Assembly: GCA_026712905.1 (NCBI GenBank)
Contig: JAPOPM010000067.1
Location: 1 to 63,199, forward strand
Direction of reading: 5' to 3'
Length of the DNA stretch: 63,199 nt
Source: Deltaproteobacteria bacterium
GTDB lineage: Bacteria > Desulfobacterota > Binatia > UBA9968 > JAJDTQ01
This document shows positions 8,060-17,127 of this stretch, in pieces. Made by a program: the position numbers and the translations under genes. Below the pieces are notes generated by a model that saw only the letters and a program-made list of their open reading frames with translations, was not told the origin of the DNA and ran no database searches. How positions within the stretch are numbered: the stretch's first letter is position 1; every line of letters begins with the position of its first letter.

Positions 8060-9493
8060 TCAGAGACCTCCGAGGATGCGCGAGCGCACCCGTGACGTGG
8101 TGTTGGTGACGCGTTTCATGGCTTCGGAGCGGATCCCCACGATGACCTGGTCGCCGACTTCGAGACCCGAGACGATCTCCATGTTCTTGGCGTCGGTGGC
8201 GCCGAAACGGATGCGCGCCCGCGCCGGCTTGTCGTCCCGATAGACCCACACGCCGCCGCGGCCCTCCAGCATCCACCGGCGCCTCTGCTCGGCGCTGGGC
8301 GGGCCGCGCCGCCGCCCACCCCCCCGCCTGGGCATGTCGGGGTAGAGTTGACGGATGTCCCGTCCGCTGATCCGCAAGGCGGCCCCGGGAACGATGAGCA
8401 CGTCCTGCCGCCGGGCGAGGATGATGGTGACGTTGGCCGTCATGCCTGGCTTGAGGGCCAGGTCCTTGTTGGGCACCCGGATCTCGGTGTCGTAGGTGAC
8501 GACGTTGTCCTTGATCAGCGGCGACGGGAAGATGCGCACCACCTTGCCCTCGAAGGTGCGCCGCGGGTACGAGTCCACCGAGAACTCCACCTCCTGTCCG
8601 ACCTTCACCCTGCCGATGTCCGCCTCGTCGACAAAGGCGGAGACCTTCATTTCCTCCAGCTCGGCGATCTTCACCAGCGGCGGTGACGACAGGCTCGCGG
8701 CCACCGTCTGCCCGGCTTCCACGGTCTTCTGGATAACGACGCCGGAGATGGGCGCGACGACGACGCTGCGGTTGAGCCGCACCCGCGCCATCTCCAACTC
8801 GGCCTCCGCCTGCTGGATGTCCGCGCGGATGCCCGCGATGACCGCCCGCTTGACCTTGACCTCGTCCACCCGGGCCGACTCCTCCCGGTAGCGCGCCGCG
8901 GCGCGTTCGTATTCCGCCTGGATGGACTCGTACTGGTCCCGCGAGATCAGGTTGCGGCCCACGAGGTCCTTGTTGCGCCGGTGCTTCTCCTCCAGGTTCT
9001 CGAACGCCGCCTTCGCCCCCGCGATGCTCGCCGCCACCCGGGATTTCAGCATTTCGACGCCCGCCAGCTCCTTGGCGAGATTGGCCTTGGCCTTCGCCAC
9101 CTTGGCTTCCGCCTGGAGCAACTGCGCCCGGAACAGGTCCTGGTCCAGCCGCGCGATCAGGTCGCCCCTCTTGACGCGCATGGGCACGTCCACCGGGAGA
9201 TCCTTGATGGTGCCGGACACCTGGGTGGAGACGGTCACCGACGACACCGGGTTCACCGTGCCGGTCGTGGTGATGCGGGAGAAGATCTCGCCCCTCTCGA
9301 CCTCCGCCAGCCGGAAAGGAAAGACGTTCTTCTTCTCTTCCGCCGGAAGGAGCCTGCTCGTCAGCGAGGAAAGCCCGCCGCGCATCGAGCCCACGTTGCT
9401 CTCCACCAGCGCCGGGTCATACCAGAACAGCCCCGCGCCCCCGGCTCCCAACAGGACCAGGACAAGAGCTATGATCCAAAGGATCCGCTTCAT
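8060..9493 (-). CDS. macA: MacA-like periplasmic adaptor (HlyD/RND type)
   Basis: The N-terminal hydrophobic helix (ILWIIALVLVLLGAGGAGLF) anchors it in the inner membrane. The biotinyl-lipoyl half motif TVSTQVSGTIKDLPVDV, a long coiled-coil hairpin (about residues 110-230, LEEKHRRNKDLVGRNLISRD), the second lipoyl half RSVVVAPISGVV, and beta-barrel and membrane-proximal domains follow in order. It couples MacB to an outer-membrane channel. Its 477 residues are longer than E. coli MacA because of a basic glycine-rich insert (MPRRGGGRRRG) near residue 385. ATG 9493 has GGAG upstream. It forms an operon with the downstream macB-like gene. Confidence 0.92.
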   Translation of the reverse strand: MKRILWIIALVLVLLGAGGAGLFWYDPALVESNVGSMRGGLSSLTSRLLPAEEKKNVFPFRLAEVERGEIFSRITTTGTVNPVSSVTVSTQVSGTIKDLPVDVPMRVKRGDLIARLDQDLFRAQLLQAEAKVAKAKANLAKELAGVEMLKSRVAASIAGAKAAFENLEEKHRRNKDLVGRNLISRDQYESIQAEYERAAARYREESARVDEVKVKRAVIAGIRADIQQAEAELEMARVRLNRSVVVAPISGVVIQKTVEAGQTVAASLSSPPLVKIAELEEMKVSAFVDEADIGRVKVGQEVEFSVDSYPRRTFEGKVVRIFPSPLIKDNVVTYDTEIRVPNKDLALKPGMTANVTIILARRQDVLIVPGAALRISGRDIRQLYPDMPRRGGGRRRGPPSAEQRRRWMLEGRGGVWVYRDDKPARARIRFGATDAKNMEIVSGLEVGDQVIVGIRSEAMKRVTNTTSRVRSRILGGL

Positions 9494-9636
9494 CGCTGTC
9501 GCTCCGTTGCCGCCACGATGGCTACACCCCTGTCATTAGACGGCGGACGGTTTCCTTGCCCGAGACGGGGCTGGACGGCAATTCATGCGGCAATTTACAG
9601 CAGTTGGCAGGTAGAAGGGAACAGGGAAAGAGGGGC

Positions 9637-11795
9637 TTACGGCCTGATGTCACGGGCGGTGAGGTCGAGCCCGAAGACGGCAACTCGGACATCGAAGGAC
9701 TTCTCGTACTCGATATTCCGTGCCTTGGCCTTCAGGTGTTTGACGAGCTCGCCGAGGTTGATTCGTGGGCCCGTCTCGTCCGCGAAGATGTTTGGCCAGG
9801 ACTTCAACTCTGCGAGTAGCCGGGGAATGAGAAGCTGCTTCAACTCTCGATCCGCCTGCGCCACTTGCTGAAGGGTTGGCAAGTAGGTTTTCCAGCGTCC
9901 TCCCTTGCCTCTTCGGGGAAAAGGCATCGACCGGATTATCGAGTAAACCGTTACGCCATTCCTTCCAATCCTGAAGACGTCGTTCTTCTTGGCGAGCCCA
10001 GACGCCCTCTTGCCGCTTTTGCCTACGCCGATTGTCCTTCGTCGTCTGGCTTGGCTTACGGCGCGCCGTGCGCGCCATTAGTATCCGAACAAGTCCCTCA
10101 TCTCCACGCAGGTTTGCGCGAATTACCTCCAACTCCGACCGAGGGCGCCCTTGTCCACGCCACTCATCGATCAGAGCATGAAGCGCCACTGCACGTCTTT
10201 CCGGCCGGGTTTCGTCTGAAAGAGCTTCCACGAGCCAAGGTCGATCCAGCTCGGTCAGGCTGCTGACCAAGCCGTCATGCGTTGCGTGATAGAGCCGATA
10301 CCAGTCGTCTTCGGTCGGGACGACCTCGTCCATGAACGCCAACTCGGCCCAGAAAGCATCCCTTCGTGCTTCAGCGTTCGCGTTGAAGTACTTCCTGAGC
10401 TTACCAACTGGTTCACGTGCATCCCAATCCTTGCCACCGAATCTGGAGGCAATCACACAGGAACGTACCAAAGCGGCGTCCCATGGGTTCGTCGCTTCTG
10501 ACAATTTCCGACCGCACAGCACTGCGAGCGCCGGTGCAAGGTGATGGAACTGGCTTTGAATTTCATAGAACGCGTGCGTCTGTCGGCGCCCTCGCCAGAT
10601 CAAGTCGGTGAGCCCGTCACGCAATGTCACTGCCAAGTCGGACTCGGGCTCGACGGCCTTGACGATTTCTTGAGCAACCCACCCAAGGCTATCACTCCCA
10701 CTCGGGTCAGGCGCTCTCTCCATCAGCGCAATGAGCTCTTCGACCGTGAGGACCCGCGGAAACAAGTCCCCCACAACCCCGTGAATGATCTTGTTGGGCC
10801 AATATTGCGGCTGGGCGATCATGCCATCAGCCACCTTGCGGGCGTCGTCGTTCCGACCGCACGTTACCAAGGCTCGGACGGCAATAATGCGATCGTAGAC
10901 GGAGTTCGCTGCATCAAGGGCCACGGACCCGGCCAAGTCAGCACAGTCTTTCACAGGGCCAAGCCAAATCGCCCTTAACAGGAGGTCGCGTACGTCGTCG
11001 TTGATCGGAGCGTCTCCCCAACATTCGCGTATGACCGGTGCCAGTTTCGCGTGTGCAAGCCGGCGCAGTTGGTCATTCCCGATGCTGAACCCACGCCAGC
11101 TTCCTTTGCCATACTTGCCTACAAACGCTCTAAGAGGCCTTGGAGGTCGCAACGGCGGTTCCTTCCTCGATGGCACCCGTGTCTTCCCGACGTTCGTACT
11201 TGAGTGGACTGAGAAAGGAATCGTCGGATAATCGCTGGGTATCCTCGCGGTCTTCCGTGCCTACCGGCAACCATTGTTTCACCGTCATCAAGTCGACGAC
11301 AGGACGCCAGTCGCTGGGGCGACAGGAGATGATGACTCGGACCCTGTGGATGAGTTCACCAAGGTCCTTAGAGAATCGGCGAAGCGCTCGGTCGAGCCTG
11401 CCGTCGATGAGCTTCAATTCATCCACGGCGTCGAGGAAGAACCACGCTGTTGCTCCGTGGTCAGCCTTCCACGCTTCGAATCTCTCCTCCTCGTCCGACG
11501 ACAGAACGTCAGTCACCGGTTCCTCATCGAGGAACTCAAGACGCAGAAAGAATGCGAACCGCCCTTCTTTAACCAAGCGCTTCGCCCTTTCTTTCATCTC
11601 GTCGGTCTTCCCGGCCCCCGCCTCCGCCAACAGCACGATCCGGTCGTGCGCCAAGAGTTCCGGCCAACCTATTCGGGAACCCAAGCCCTGCGGGTCCCAG
11701 TAGGTAAAACGCTCCGCATCTTCGAGTTCCGCGTCGGTCAGACGGCGGAAACGCCGTTCCAGCTCAACAAATTCCATCTTGTCCCACTTCGGCAA
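9637..11795 (-). pseudogene. Decayed STAND/NACHT-like ATPase gene (three frames)
   Basis: Three overlapping minus-strand frames appear to be pieces of one large gene. 11130-11795 (ATG 11777 or TTG 11795) gives the N-terminal P-loop part: LLAEAGAGKTDEM (Walker A), WFFLDAVDEL (Walker B) and IISCRPSDW (sensor). 9650-11176 continues in another frame with helical, HEAT-like sequence (LRRLAHAKLAPVIRECWGD, then DDVRDLLLRAIWLGP). 9637-9927 gives a C-terminal segment in the third frame (LAELKSWPNIFADETGPRIN). From recollection of related ATPases of about 1,500 residues, the part after the Walker B domain, including the winged-helix/'FHHRSVREYLAA' region, is missing, which suggests an internal deletion plus frameshifts. 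Base composition is lower in GC than the neighbours. Such ATPases are often defence proteins. Assembly error is the alternative. Confidence 0.6.
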
Positions 11796-11826
11796 CAGGC
11801 AAGGGCAAAGGCGACAGGTGCTGCGC

Positions 11827-12255
11827 TTACGCGCTGACGTATCCTCGATGTGTCATGGTGAGCAAATCGTCCGTCGGATCGTACACCATGCGCCAGTGAC
11901 TCAGCAGAGACCTGCCAAGCAGTGATGGCAGCCTGCTGGACGTGGCAGACGGCTTACCGATCAAGACCTCGGAACTATACTGACGCACGAGTGCGTCGTC
12001 CTCGAACATGAGAATGGCATGTTCCAGGAAATACGGCTGGCTGCCTCCAATACCGATCGAGAGGATCTCGCTCAGCAACTCTTCGAAGGGCACGCCAAGC
12101 TTCTGTCCGTCGAATGGATGAATGGTGGTTGAATCCGCGCCGGTGTCGACGAGGAACTCAACGTCTCCTTGAATGTTCAAGCGAGGCAGGACGAGCCAGC
12201 CCTGAACGCAAGGCCTGCCCTGGTGGTCGAAGCTTCCCCGGATCACGGCTGTCAA
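11827..12255 (-). CDS. Retropepsin-like aspartic protease
   Basis: A 142-residue protein with the aspartic-protease triad segment VEFLVDTGADSTTIHPFDG near residue 35. A flap-like Gly-rich loop (SIGIGGSQ) and the second hydrophobic-Gly motif SLLGRSLLSHW match single-lobe retroviral-type proteases that act as homodimers. No transmembrane or signal segment is visible, so it is probably cytoplasmic. The start is TTG at 12255, overlapping the TGA of the upstream gene as TTGA; a GTG at 12246 is an alternative. It lies 49 bases upstream of the ATG of the ATPase remnant. The target is unknown; cleavage of one of the neighbours is conceivable but unproven. Confidence 0.75.
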   Translation of the reverse strand: MTAVIRGSFDHQGRPCVQGWLVLPRLNIQGDVEFLVDTGADSTTIHPFDGQKLGVPFEELLSEILSIGIGGSQPYFLEHAILMFEDDALVRQYSSEVLIGKPSATSSRLPSLLGRSLLSHWRMVYDPTDDLLTMTHRGYVSA

Positions 12256-12536
12256 AGGATCATGTTTTTTGGATTCGAATCGAGGAACCTGATGACGGCC
12301 TCGGCGGCGGGAACACCTTGACCTTGCAACATCTTCAGGAGGTCGTCCAGAGACTCCGCGAGAACGAAGTCACCGGAATGCAGGGCAACCCAGTGATCTG
12401 GGTGACTCTTCACCAACCGTTCCTGCTGTGATTCCATGCGGTCCACCCGAGCACGAAAAGCACGGAGTTTCTCAAGGATATCGGTCTCGTTCACGGTTTC
12501 GGCGCCTGTACCGCGGTTCGGAAACTTCCTGATCAT
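12252..12536 (-). CDS. Small DUF5678-like protein
   Basis: A 94-residue acidic-basic protein. After a coiled N-terminal part (ETDILEKLRAFRARVDRMES) comes SHPDHWVALHSGDFVLAES and a helix SLDDLLKMLQGQGVPAAEAV, ending IRFLDSNPKNMIL. The pattern 'WVAL..G.vva.g.sldel...l...g......vi.fi' resembles DUF5678. Proteins of this kind often sit directly before a retropepsin-like protease, as here. ATG 12536 was chosen because AGGAGG lies 6 bases upstream; longer in-frame starts have no ribosome site. Its stop overlaps the protease start by 4 bases, indicating coupled translation. Function unknown. Confidence 0.7.
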   Translation of the reverse strand: MIRKFPNRGTGAETVNETDILEKLRAFRARVDRMESQQERLVKSHPDHWVALHSGDFVLAESLDDLLKMLQGQGVPAAEAVIRFLDSNPKNMIL

Positions 12537-12770
12537 GGCAGTCCTCCTGAGTTTCATCCGCCGGCTAGACTCGCGTGCGCCGACCCTTCCAGGACATGAT
12601 ACCTTGCAGGTGACCGGAATCAAGAACCGTCGTCTGACCAAGTAACAAAAAGCAACCTCTCGCCACCCGCAGTGCGATCTGGTAGATCATGGACACACGG
12701 GCAACCTGCAACCTGCAACCTGAAATGAGCGGCGCCGCGCTAACGAGGCGCCGGCGGGGAGGCGACGCCG

Positions 12771-13649
12771 ATGCTCAGCACACGCTACGACTACAGTCCG
12801 ATCGTCCAGCGGTCGCGGTTGGTTTGGCCGGGGAATGCGCGAGTGGCGCTTTGGCTGGGACCCAACATCGAGTGTTTTCACATCGACAAGGGCATCCCGA
12901 GGATCAACGAGGCACTGCCGGACGTGCAGTCCTACTCGGTCAGGGACTACGGGGCGCGGGTGGGCGTGTTCCGCATGATGGATGTGTTCGACCGCTATGA
13001 GATGCGCGCCAGCGTGCTGCTGAACGCGGAGGTGTGCGCGCAGCACCCGGCCATCATCGAGGAGGGCAACAAGCGCTCCTGGGAGTGGCTCGGCCACGGC
13101 ATGAACAACAACACGCGCATGAACGGCTACGGCGCCAAGAAGCAGCGCAAGGTCATCCGCAAGGTGCGCGACATCATCACCCACGCCACCGGGAAAGCGC
13201 CCAAGGGGTGGCTCGGCCCGGGGCTCGCGGAAACCTACGACACGCCGGACATCCTCGCCGCGGAGGGGTTCGAGTACGTGTGCGACTGGGGCTGCGACGA
13301 TCAGCCGGTGCCCATGCGCGTGAAGGCCGGGCGCATGATCGTGGTGCCGTACCAGCAGGGCATCAACGATATCTCCATGTTCGTGCACGCCAACCACACG
13401 CCGGCGGAGTACTACCGGATCGTGTGCGACCAGTTCGACACGCTCTACCGCGAGGGCGACAAGGGCGGCCGCGTCATGTGCATCCCGCTGCACCCCTACG
13501 TGACGGGCATGCCGTTCCGCATCGGCGCGCTGGACCGCGCGCTCGACTACATCTGCTCCCACGACGGCGTGTGGAAGACCACCGCGGGCGAGATCGCCGA
13601 GTGGTACTACGAACACTACTACGAGGCGCCGGGACGGGTGGACGGGTAA
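12771..13649 (+). CDS. Polysaccharide deacetylase family (NodB-fold, allantoinase-like) protein
   Basis: A 292-residue member of the CE4/NodB-like superfamily, closest in pattern to the PuuE-type allantoinase/amidase branch rather than secreted chitin deacetylases: no signal peptide is visible. Typical segments are GARVGVFRMMDVFDRYEMRA, WEWLGHGMNNNTRM, KGWLGPGLAETYDTPDILA and a C-terminal HDGVWKTTAGEIAEWYYEHY. It probably hydrolyses a C-N or N-acetyl bond in a small metabolite; substrate unknown. GGGAGG lies upstream of the ATG. The enoyl-CoA hydratase gene follows after 4 bases. A close paralog lies at 16178. Confidence 0.85.
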   Translation: MLSTRYDYSPIVQRSRLVWPGNARVALWLGPNIECFHIDKGIPRINEALPDVQSYSVRDYGARVGVFRMMDVFDRYEMRASVLLNAEVCAQHPAIIEEGNKRSWEWLGHGMNNNTRMNGYGAKKQRKVIRKVRDIITHATGKAPKGWLGPGLAETYDTPDILAAEGFEYVCDWGCDDQPVPMRVKAGRMIVVPYQQGINDISMFVHANHTPAEYYRIVCDQFDTLYREGDKGGRVMCIPLHPYVTGMPFRIGALDRALDYICSHDGVWKTTAGEIAEWYYEHYYEAPGRVDG

Positions 13650-13653
13650 CGGA

Positions 13654-14466
13654 ATGGCTCAAGCCTGGTCTTACATCGTGCTGGAACGGCTCGGCGGCGG
13701 GGTCGCGCGGATCAGCTTCAACCGGCCCGAGAAGCGCAACGCCCTGAGCCAGGCCATGACCGGCGAGATCCTCGATGCGCTGGAGACCGTGCGCGCCGAC
13801 CCTGACGTGCGCGTCGTGGTCACCCGCGGCAACGGACCGTGCTACTGCGCCGGGGCGGACCTGCGCGACCTGGGCACGCTCCACAAGGAGCCGCCGCGGG
13901 ACTGGGACCGCTCCCACCCCAACATGCTCTTCTACGAGAGCTTCCGGAACTACCCCAAGGTGACCATCGCCCAGGTGCACGGCCACTGCCTCGGCGGCGG
14001 CATGGCGCTCATGACGTGCCACGACATCGCCATCGCCGCGGACACCGCCAAAATCGGCATGCCCGAGATCGTGCGCGGCAGCTTCGGCCAGATGGCCCTG
14101 AGTTCCCTGTACCACACCGGGATTCCGGCCAAGAAGGCGGCCATCATGCACTTCAGCGGCCGGAACTTCTCGGGAACGGATGCGGACCGCTTCGGGCTGG
14201 TGTCGGCGTCGGTGCCCGAGGCCGAGCTCGAGGAAGTCACTCTCCAGCTCGCCAGTGAGATCGGCTCGCGCCATCCCGCCGCGCTGGCTTCCGCCAAGAT
14301 CGCCGTGCAGGTGGGCAAGGACCTCCCCTGGTCGCAGGCGCTACGCACGGACCAACTCGTGGCCGCGCGCCAACAATTGATGATGGACACGTTCTCGGAC
14401 GTGGACAACTATTTGCGTTCCCAGAGCGGCGGCACCAACCCCGGCTACCGGCGCTCCGATACCTGA
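13654..14466 (+). CDS. Enoyl-CoA hydratase/isomerase family protein
   Basis: A 270-residue crotonase-fold protein. RISFNRPEKRNALSQAM is the N-terminal CoA-binding segment. CYCAGADLRDLGTL forms the first oxyanion-hole strand and VHGHCLGGGMALMTCHDIAIA the second, with the GGG turn. The usual catalytic Glu pair of hydratases is not obvious (EIVRGSFGQM, SSLYHTG at the second site), so isomerase, hydrolase or other crotonase chemistry is possible. It lies 4 bases after the deacetylase gene, so the two are probably co-transcribed. Cytoplasmic. Confidence 0.88.
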   Translation: MAQAWSYIVLERLGGGVARISFNRPEKRNALSQAMTGEILDALETVRADPDVRVVVTRGNGPCYCAGADLRDLGTLHKEPPRDWDRSHPNMLFYESFRNYPKVTIAQVHGHCLGGGMALMTCHDIAIAADTAKIGMPEIVRGSFGQMALSSLYHTGIPAKKAAIMHFSGRNFSGTDADRFGLVSASVPEAELEEVTLQLASEIGSRHPAALASAKIAVQVGKDLPWSQALRTDQLVAARQQLMMDTFSDVDNYLRSQSGGTNPGYRRSDT

Positions 14467-14483
14467 CGCAGCATACCCCTCTC

Positions 14484-14514
14484 CACCCGTGGATTCCCGC
14501 TTCCGCGGGAATGA
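14484..14514. repeat. Half copy of the palindromic element (copy D)
   Basis: Contains ATTCCCGCTTCCGCGGGAAT (14493-14512) flanked by CACCCGTGG and TGACGGA, matching one arm of the elements at 119, 42851 and 43039. It lies between the convergent enoyl-CoA hydratase and nitronate monooxygenase genes and could act as a bidirectional hairpin terminator. The remaining bases up to 14650 show no gene. Confidence 0.7.
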
Positions 14515-14650
14515 CGGATTACCGTCTCAGCCCCGCCCGCTGGAGGGTCTGGCGCCCTTCCTCGCCGATGGCCCACAGCCGGTGCAGCAAGACTGCGTAC
14601 TTGACGGGATCGGTTTCCCCTGAGCTGTCCTCGCGTTGTGTGGGTCAACT

Positions 14651-15781
14651 TCAATCACCCGCGGCCAAGTCGGCACCGGCCTTCAGCACCTCCGCTGCCT
14701 GCCGCACCATGGCCTCGATGATCTCGGCCGCCGGCCGCACGTCCTTCTCTCCGAGGAGCCCGGCGATCTGTCCACCGGGTACGCTCATCACGTCCACCCG
14801 GCTTCCCTGCTCCGCCGCCACCCGGAACTGGTCGTTGAGCACCCCCTGGAACGGCATCTCCAGGGGTTGCAGCCCCGATTCCTCCCACTTGCGGATCACC
14901 GGGCTGCGATAGTGGCGGCTGGGCTTGCCGCTGGGGAAACGGTCGAGCACGAAGTCCTCGGTGCGGCCCTGGATGAGCTGGGCCTTGTAGTCGGCGTGGA
15001 TCTCGCTCTCCGCGCTCGCCAGAAAGACCGTGCCGCACCACACCCCCACCGCTCCCAGGCTCAGCGCCGCGGCCAGGCCGCGCCCGTCGGCGATGCCCCC
15101 GGCCACGACCACGGGCGTGGGGCTGACCGCGTCCACCACCTGGGGTATCAACGGGAAGTTGGCGATCCGTCCGGTGTGCCCGCCGGCCTCGTAGCCCTGG
15201 GCGATGATCACGTCCACGCCGTTGGCCGCGTGCCCCAGCGCCTGCTTCACGTTGCCGCACAGCGCCAGCACCTTCATGCCGCGCTCGTGGGCCACGGGCA
15301 CCACCGCCGCGGTGTCTCCCAGGCCCACCGCCAGCACCCGGACGCCCTCCTCCAGGATCACGTCCAACTGCCGCTGCACCATGTCCGGGGTCTTGACCTT
15401 GGACCACGGGTCCGGACCCTGGGTCTCCAACCCGAAACCCTCGATGGCGTCGTGTACGAAGCCCACGTGCTCGGGGTGGGTGCGTTCCAGGAACTCACGC
15501 ACGTTGCCCACGTCCGCGTAGGGCGTCTGCGCCAGCCGCGGCAGCGTGATGTCCACGCCGAAGGGGCGGTCCGTCAGCTCCCGGACGGCGCGGATGCGCT
15601 CGCCTATGAACTCCGGCTTGAGCGGGCTGCCGCCGATGACCCCGAGCCCGCCCGCTTCGGAAACCGCCGCCACCAGCTTCGGCGGCGTGGTGGAGCCGCG
15701 GCTGTCCCATCCCATTCCCGCCTGGATGATGGGGTGTTCGATGCCGAGCAGATCGCACAAGGGGGTCTTCAACTTCGCCAT
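14651..15781 (-). CDS. Nitronate monooxygenase family FMN protein
   Basis: A 376-residue TIM-barrel flavoprotein of the 2-nitropropane dioxygenase/NMO family. LLGIEHPIIQAGMGWDSRGS is the N-terminal FMN-binding strand. Other conserved parts are EAGGLGVIGGSPLKPEFI, IAQGYEAGGHTGRI with the His often implicated in catalysis, and the phosphate-binding VVVAGGIADGRGLAAALSLGA. It may oxidise alkyl nitronates or act as an enoyl reductase-like enzyme. ATG 15781 has GGGAGC 7 bases upstream; the frame extends further but the leader is unconserved. It is convergent with the enoyl-CoA hydratase and divergent from the second deacetylase. Confidence 0.9.
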   Translation of the reverse strand: MAKLKTPLCDLLGIEHPIIQAGMGWDSRGSTTPPKLVAAVSEAGGLGVIGGSPLKPEFIGERIRAVRELTDRPFGVDITLPRLAQTPYADVGNVREFLERTHPEHVGFVHDAIEGFGLETQGPDPWSKVKTPDMVQRQLDVILEEGVRVLAVGLGDTAAVVPVAHERGMKVLALCGNVKQALGHAANGVDVIIAQGYEAGGHTGRIANFPLIPQVVDAVSPTPVVVAGGIADGRGLAAALSLGAVGVWCGTVFLASAESEIHADYKAQLIQGRTEDFVLDRFPSGKPSRHYRSPVIRKWEESGLQPLEMPFQGVLNDQFRVAAEQGSRVDVMSVPGGQIAGLLGEKDVRPAAEIIEAMVRQAAEVLKAGADLAAGD

Positions 15782-16177
15782 GGCAAGCTCCCGTCGCGTC
15801 TTGACGTGTATCCCCCCCTCTAACGCGTCGCGCCGCGCTTTGCCAAGGACCACGGTACCGACACCACCGGAAACCATGAGGTCATGACCCGGCCCGCATC
15901 ACCCGAGGAATCGCACAATGGACAGCCGGGCGTCGTCCATGGTAGGCTCGCGCCCCGCCAGTAGCTGCGCTAATTTGCTGGTTTTTTTGCCGTCGGCGGC
16001 GTTACGTCACCGCGGGATTTGACCCGGGGTCTTCCTCGCGTGGTGCCCGCCGCCGGGGGGCGACCGCGGGTCGCCCCTACAAGTCATCGCGCGTTGCAAG
16101 TCCGCCGCGGGGCAAGGCATGATGCGTTGGTGCGGCAGCCGACCGCTCGTAAATCCGGCGTTCAAGAGGAACGACAC
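15782..16177. other. Intergenic region between divergent genes, with a REP-like hairpin
   Basis: This 396-base gap between the divergent nitronate monooxygenase and deacetylase genes has no convincing reading frame. It contains a T-rich tract (15975-15990) and, at 16055-16092, a GC-rich palindrome repeated at 34752-34789. Promoters for both flanking genes must lie here, but no near-consensus boxes were found. Confidence 0.6.
16055..16092. repeat. REP-like hairpin, copy 1
   Basis: GGGGGGCGACC-GCG-GGTCGCCCC followed by TACAAGTCATCGCGC. The reverse complement occurs at 34752-34789 with one mismatch in 38 bases. Stem arms are GGGGCGACC/GGTCGCCCC. Confidence 0.8.
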
Positions 16178-17053
16178 ATGGAAAACCGCCGCTACGACTA
16201 TCAGCCCATCACCACGCGGCCCCGGCTCCGGTGGCCCAACGACGCCCGCGTGGCCGTGTGGGTGAGCCCCAACATCGAGTACTTCCACATCGACCAGCCC
16301 ATCCCCAACTTCGGGATGTCGAAGGTGCCGGACGTGCGCGGCTACGCACAGCGCGATTACGGCGCCCGGGTGGGGGTGTTCAGGATGATGGACGTGCTCG
16401 ACAAGCACGGGGTCCGCGCCAGCGCCCAGTTGAACTCCGAAGTGTGCATCCACCACCGGGAGATCATCGAGGAGGGCGTCAAGCGCGACTGGGAGTGGCT
16501 GGGCCACGGCGTCACCAACAACCTTCCGCTGACCGCCTATCCCGCGGCGGAGGAATTGTCCGTCATGAAGCAGGTACGCGACGAGATCGGCGAGGCCACC
16601 GGCAAGGCGCCGCGGGGCTGGCTCGGACCGGCGCTCGCCGAGACCTTCGACACCCCGGACCACCTCGCGGCCGCGGGTTTCGACTACCTGTGCGACTGGG
16701 GCTTCGACGATCAGCCGGTGGCCATGCGCGTGAAGACCGGCCGCATGATCGCCATGCCCTACGAGCAGGGCTTGAACGACATCAACTTCTTCCTGCGCTC
16801 CAACTACACCCCCCGCGAGTTCCTCCGGCAGGTGTGCGACCAGTTCGACGTGCTCTACCGCGACGGCGAACGCAACGGCACGGTCCTGTGCATCCCGCTG
16901 CACCCGTTCATCATCGGCGTCCCCCTGCGCATCAAGTATCTCGACCTCGCGCTGGAGTACATCCGCTCCCACGACGGTGTCTGGCTCACCACCGGGGGCG
17001 AGATCGCCGATTGGTACTACGAGCACTACTACGAGGATCCGGGGAGTCCGTAG
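16178..17053 (+). CDS. Polysaccharide deacetylase family (NodB-fold) protein, paralog 2
   Basis: A 291-residue paralog of the protein at 12771, clearly similar along its whole length: both have YDYxPI at the N-terminus, GARVGVFRMMDVxD, WEWLGHG, RGWLGPALAETFDTPDHLA and end in EIADWYYEHYYEDPG. No signal peptide is seen, so a cytoplasmic amidohydrolase role (allantoinase-like) is more likely than cell-wall deacetylation. ATG 16178 is supported by AGAGGA 8 bases upstream and by alignment with the paralog; the frame extends to 16019 through repeat sequence that is not coding. The AlkA-like gene follows after 74 bases. Confidence 0.85.
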   Translation: MENRRYDYQPITTRPRLRWPNDARVAVWVSPNIEYFHIDQPIPNFGMSKVPDVRGYAQRDYGARVGVFRMMDVLDKHGVRASAQLNSEVCIHHREIIEEGVKRDWEWLGHGVTNNLPLTAYPAAEELSVMKQVRDEIGEATGKAPRGWLGPALAETFDTPDHLAAAGFDYLCDWGFDDQPVAMRVKTGRMIAMPYEQGLNDINFFLRSNYTPREFLRQVCDQFDVLYRDGERNGTVLCIPLHPFIIGVPLRIKYLDLALEYIRSHDGVWLTTGGEIADWYYEHYYEDPGSP

Positions 17054-17127
17054 GACGCCGTCCGACGACCCCTCATGGCCCGCGTTGCCGGCCGGACCCC
17101 GCCGCCGGCCGGCGTCCCGAGAGTTCC

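Noticed and set aside
12701..12722. Three tandem copies of GCAACCT, considered as a CRISPR or iteron
   Set aside because: Only three 7-base units, with no spacers and no replication genes nearby.
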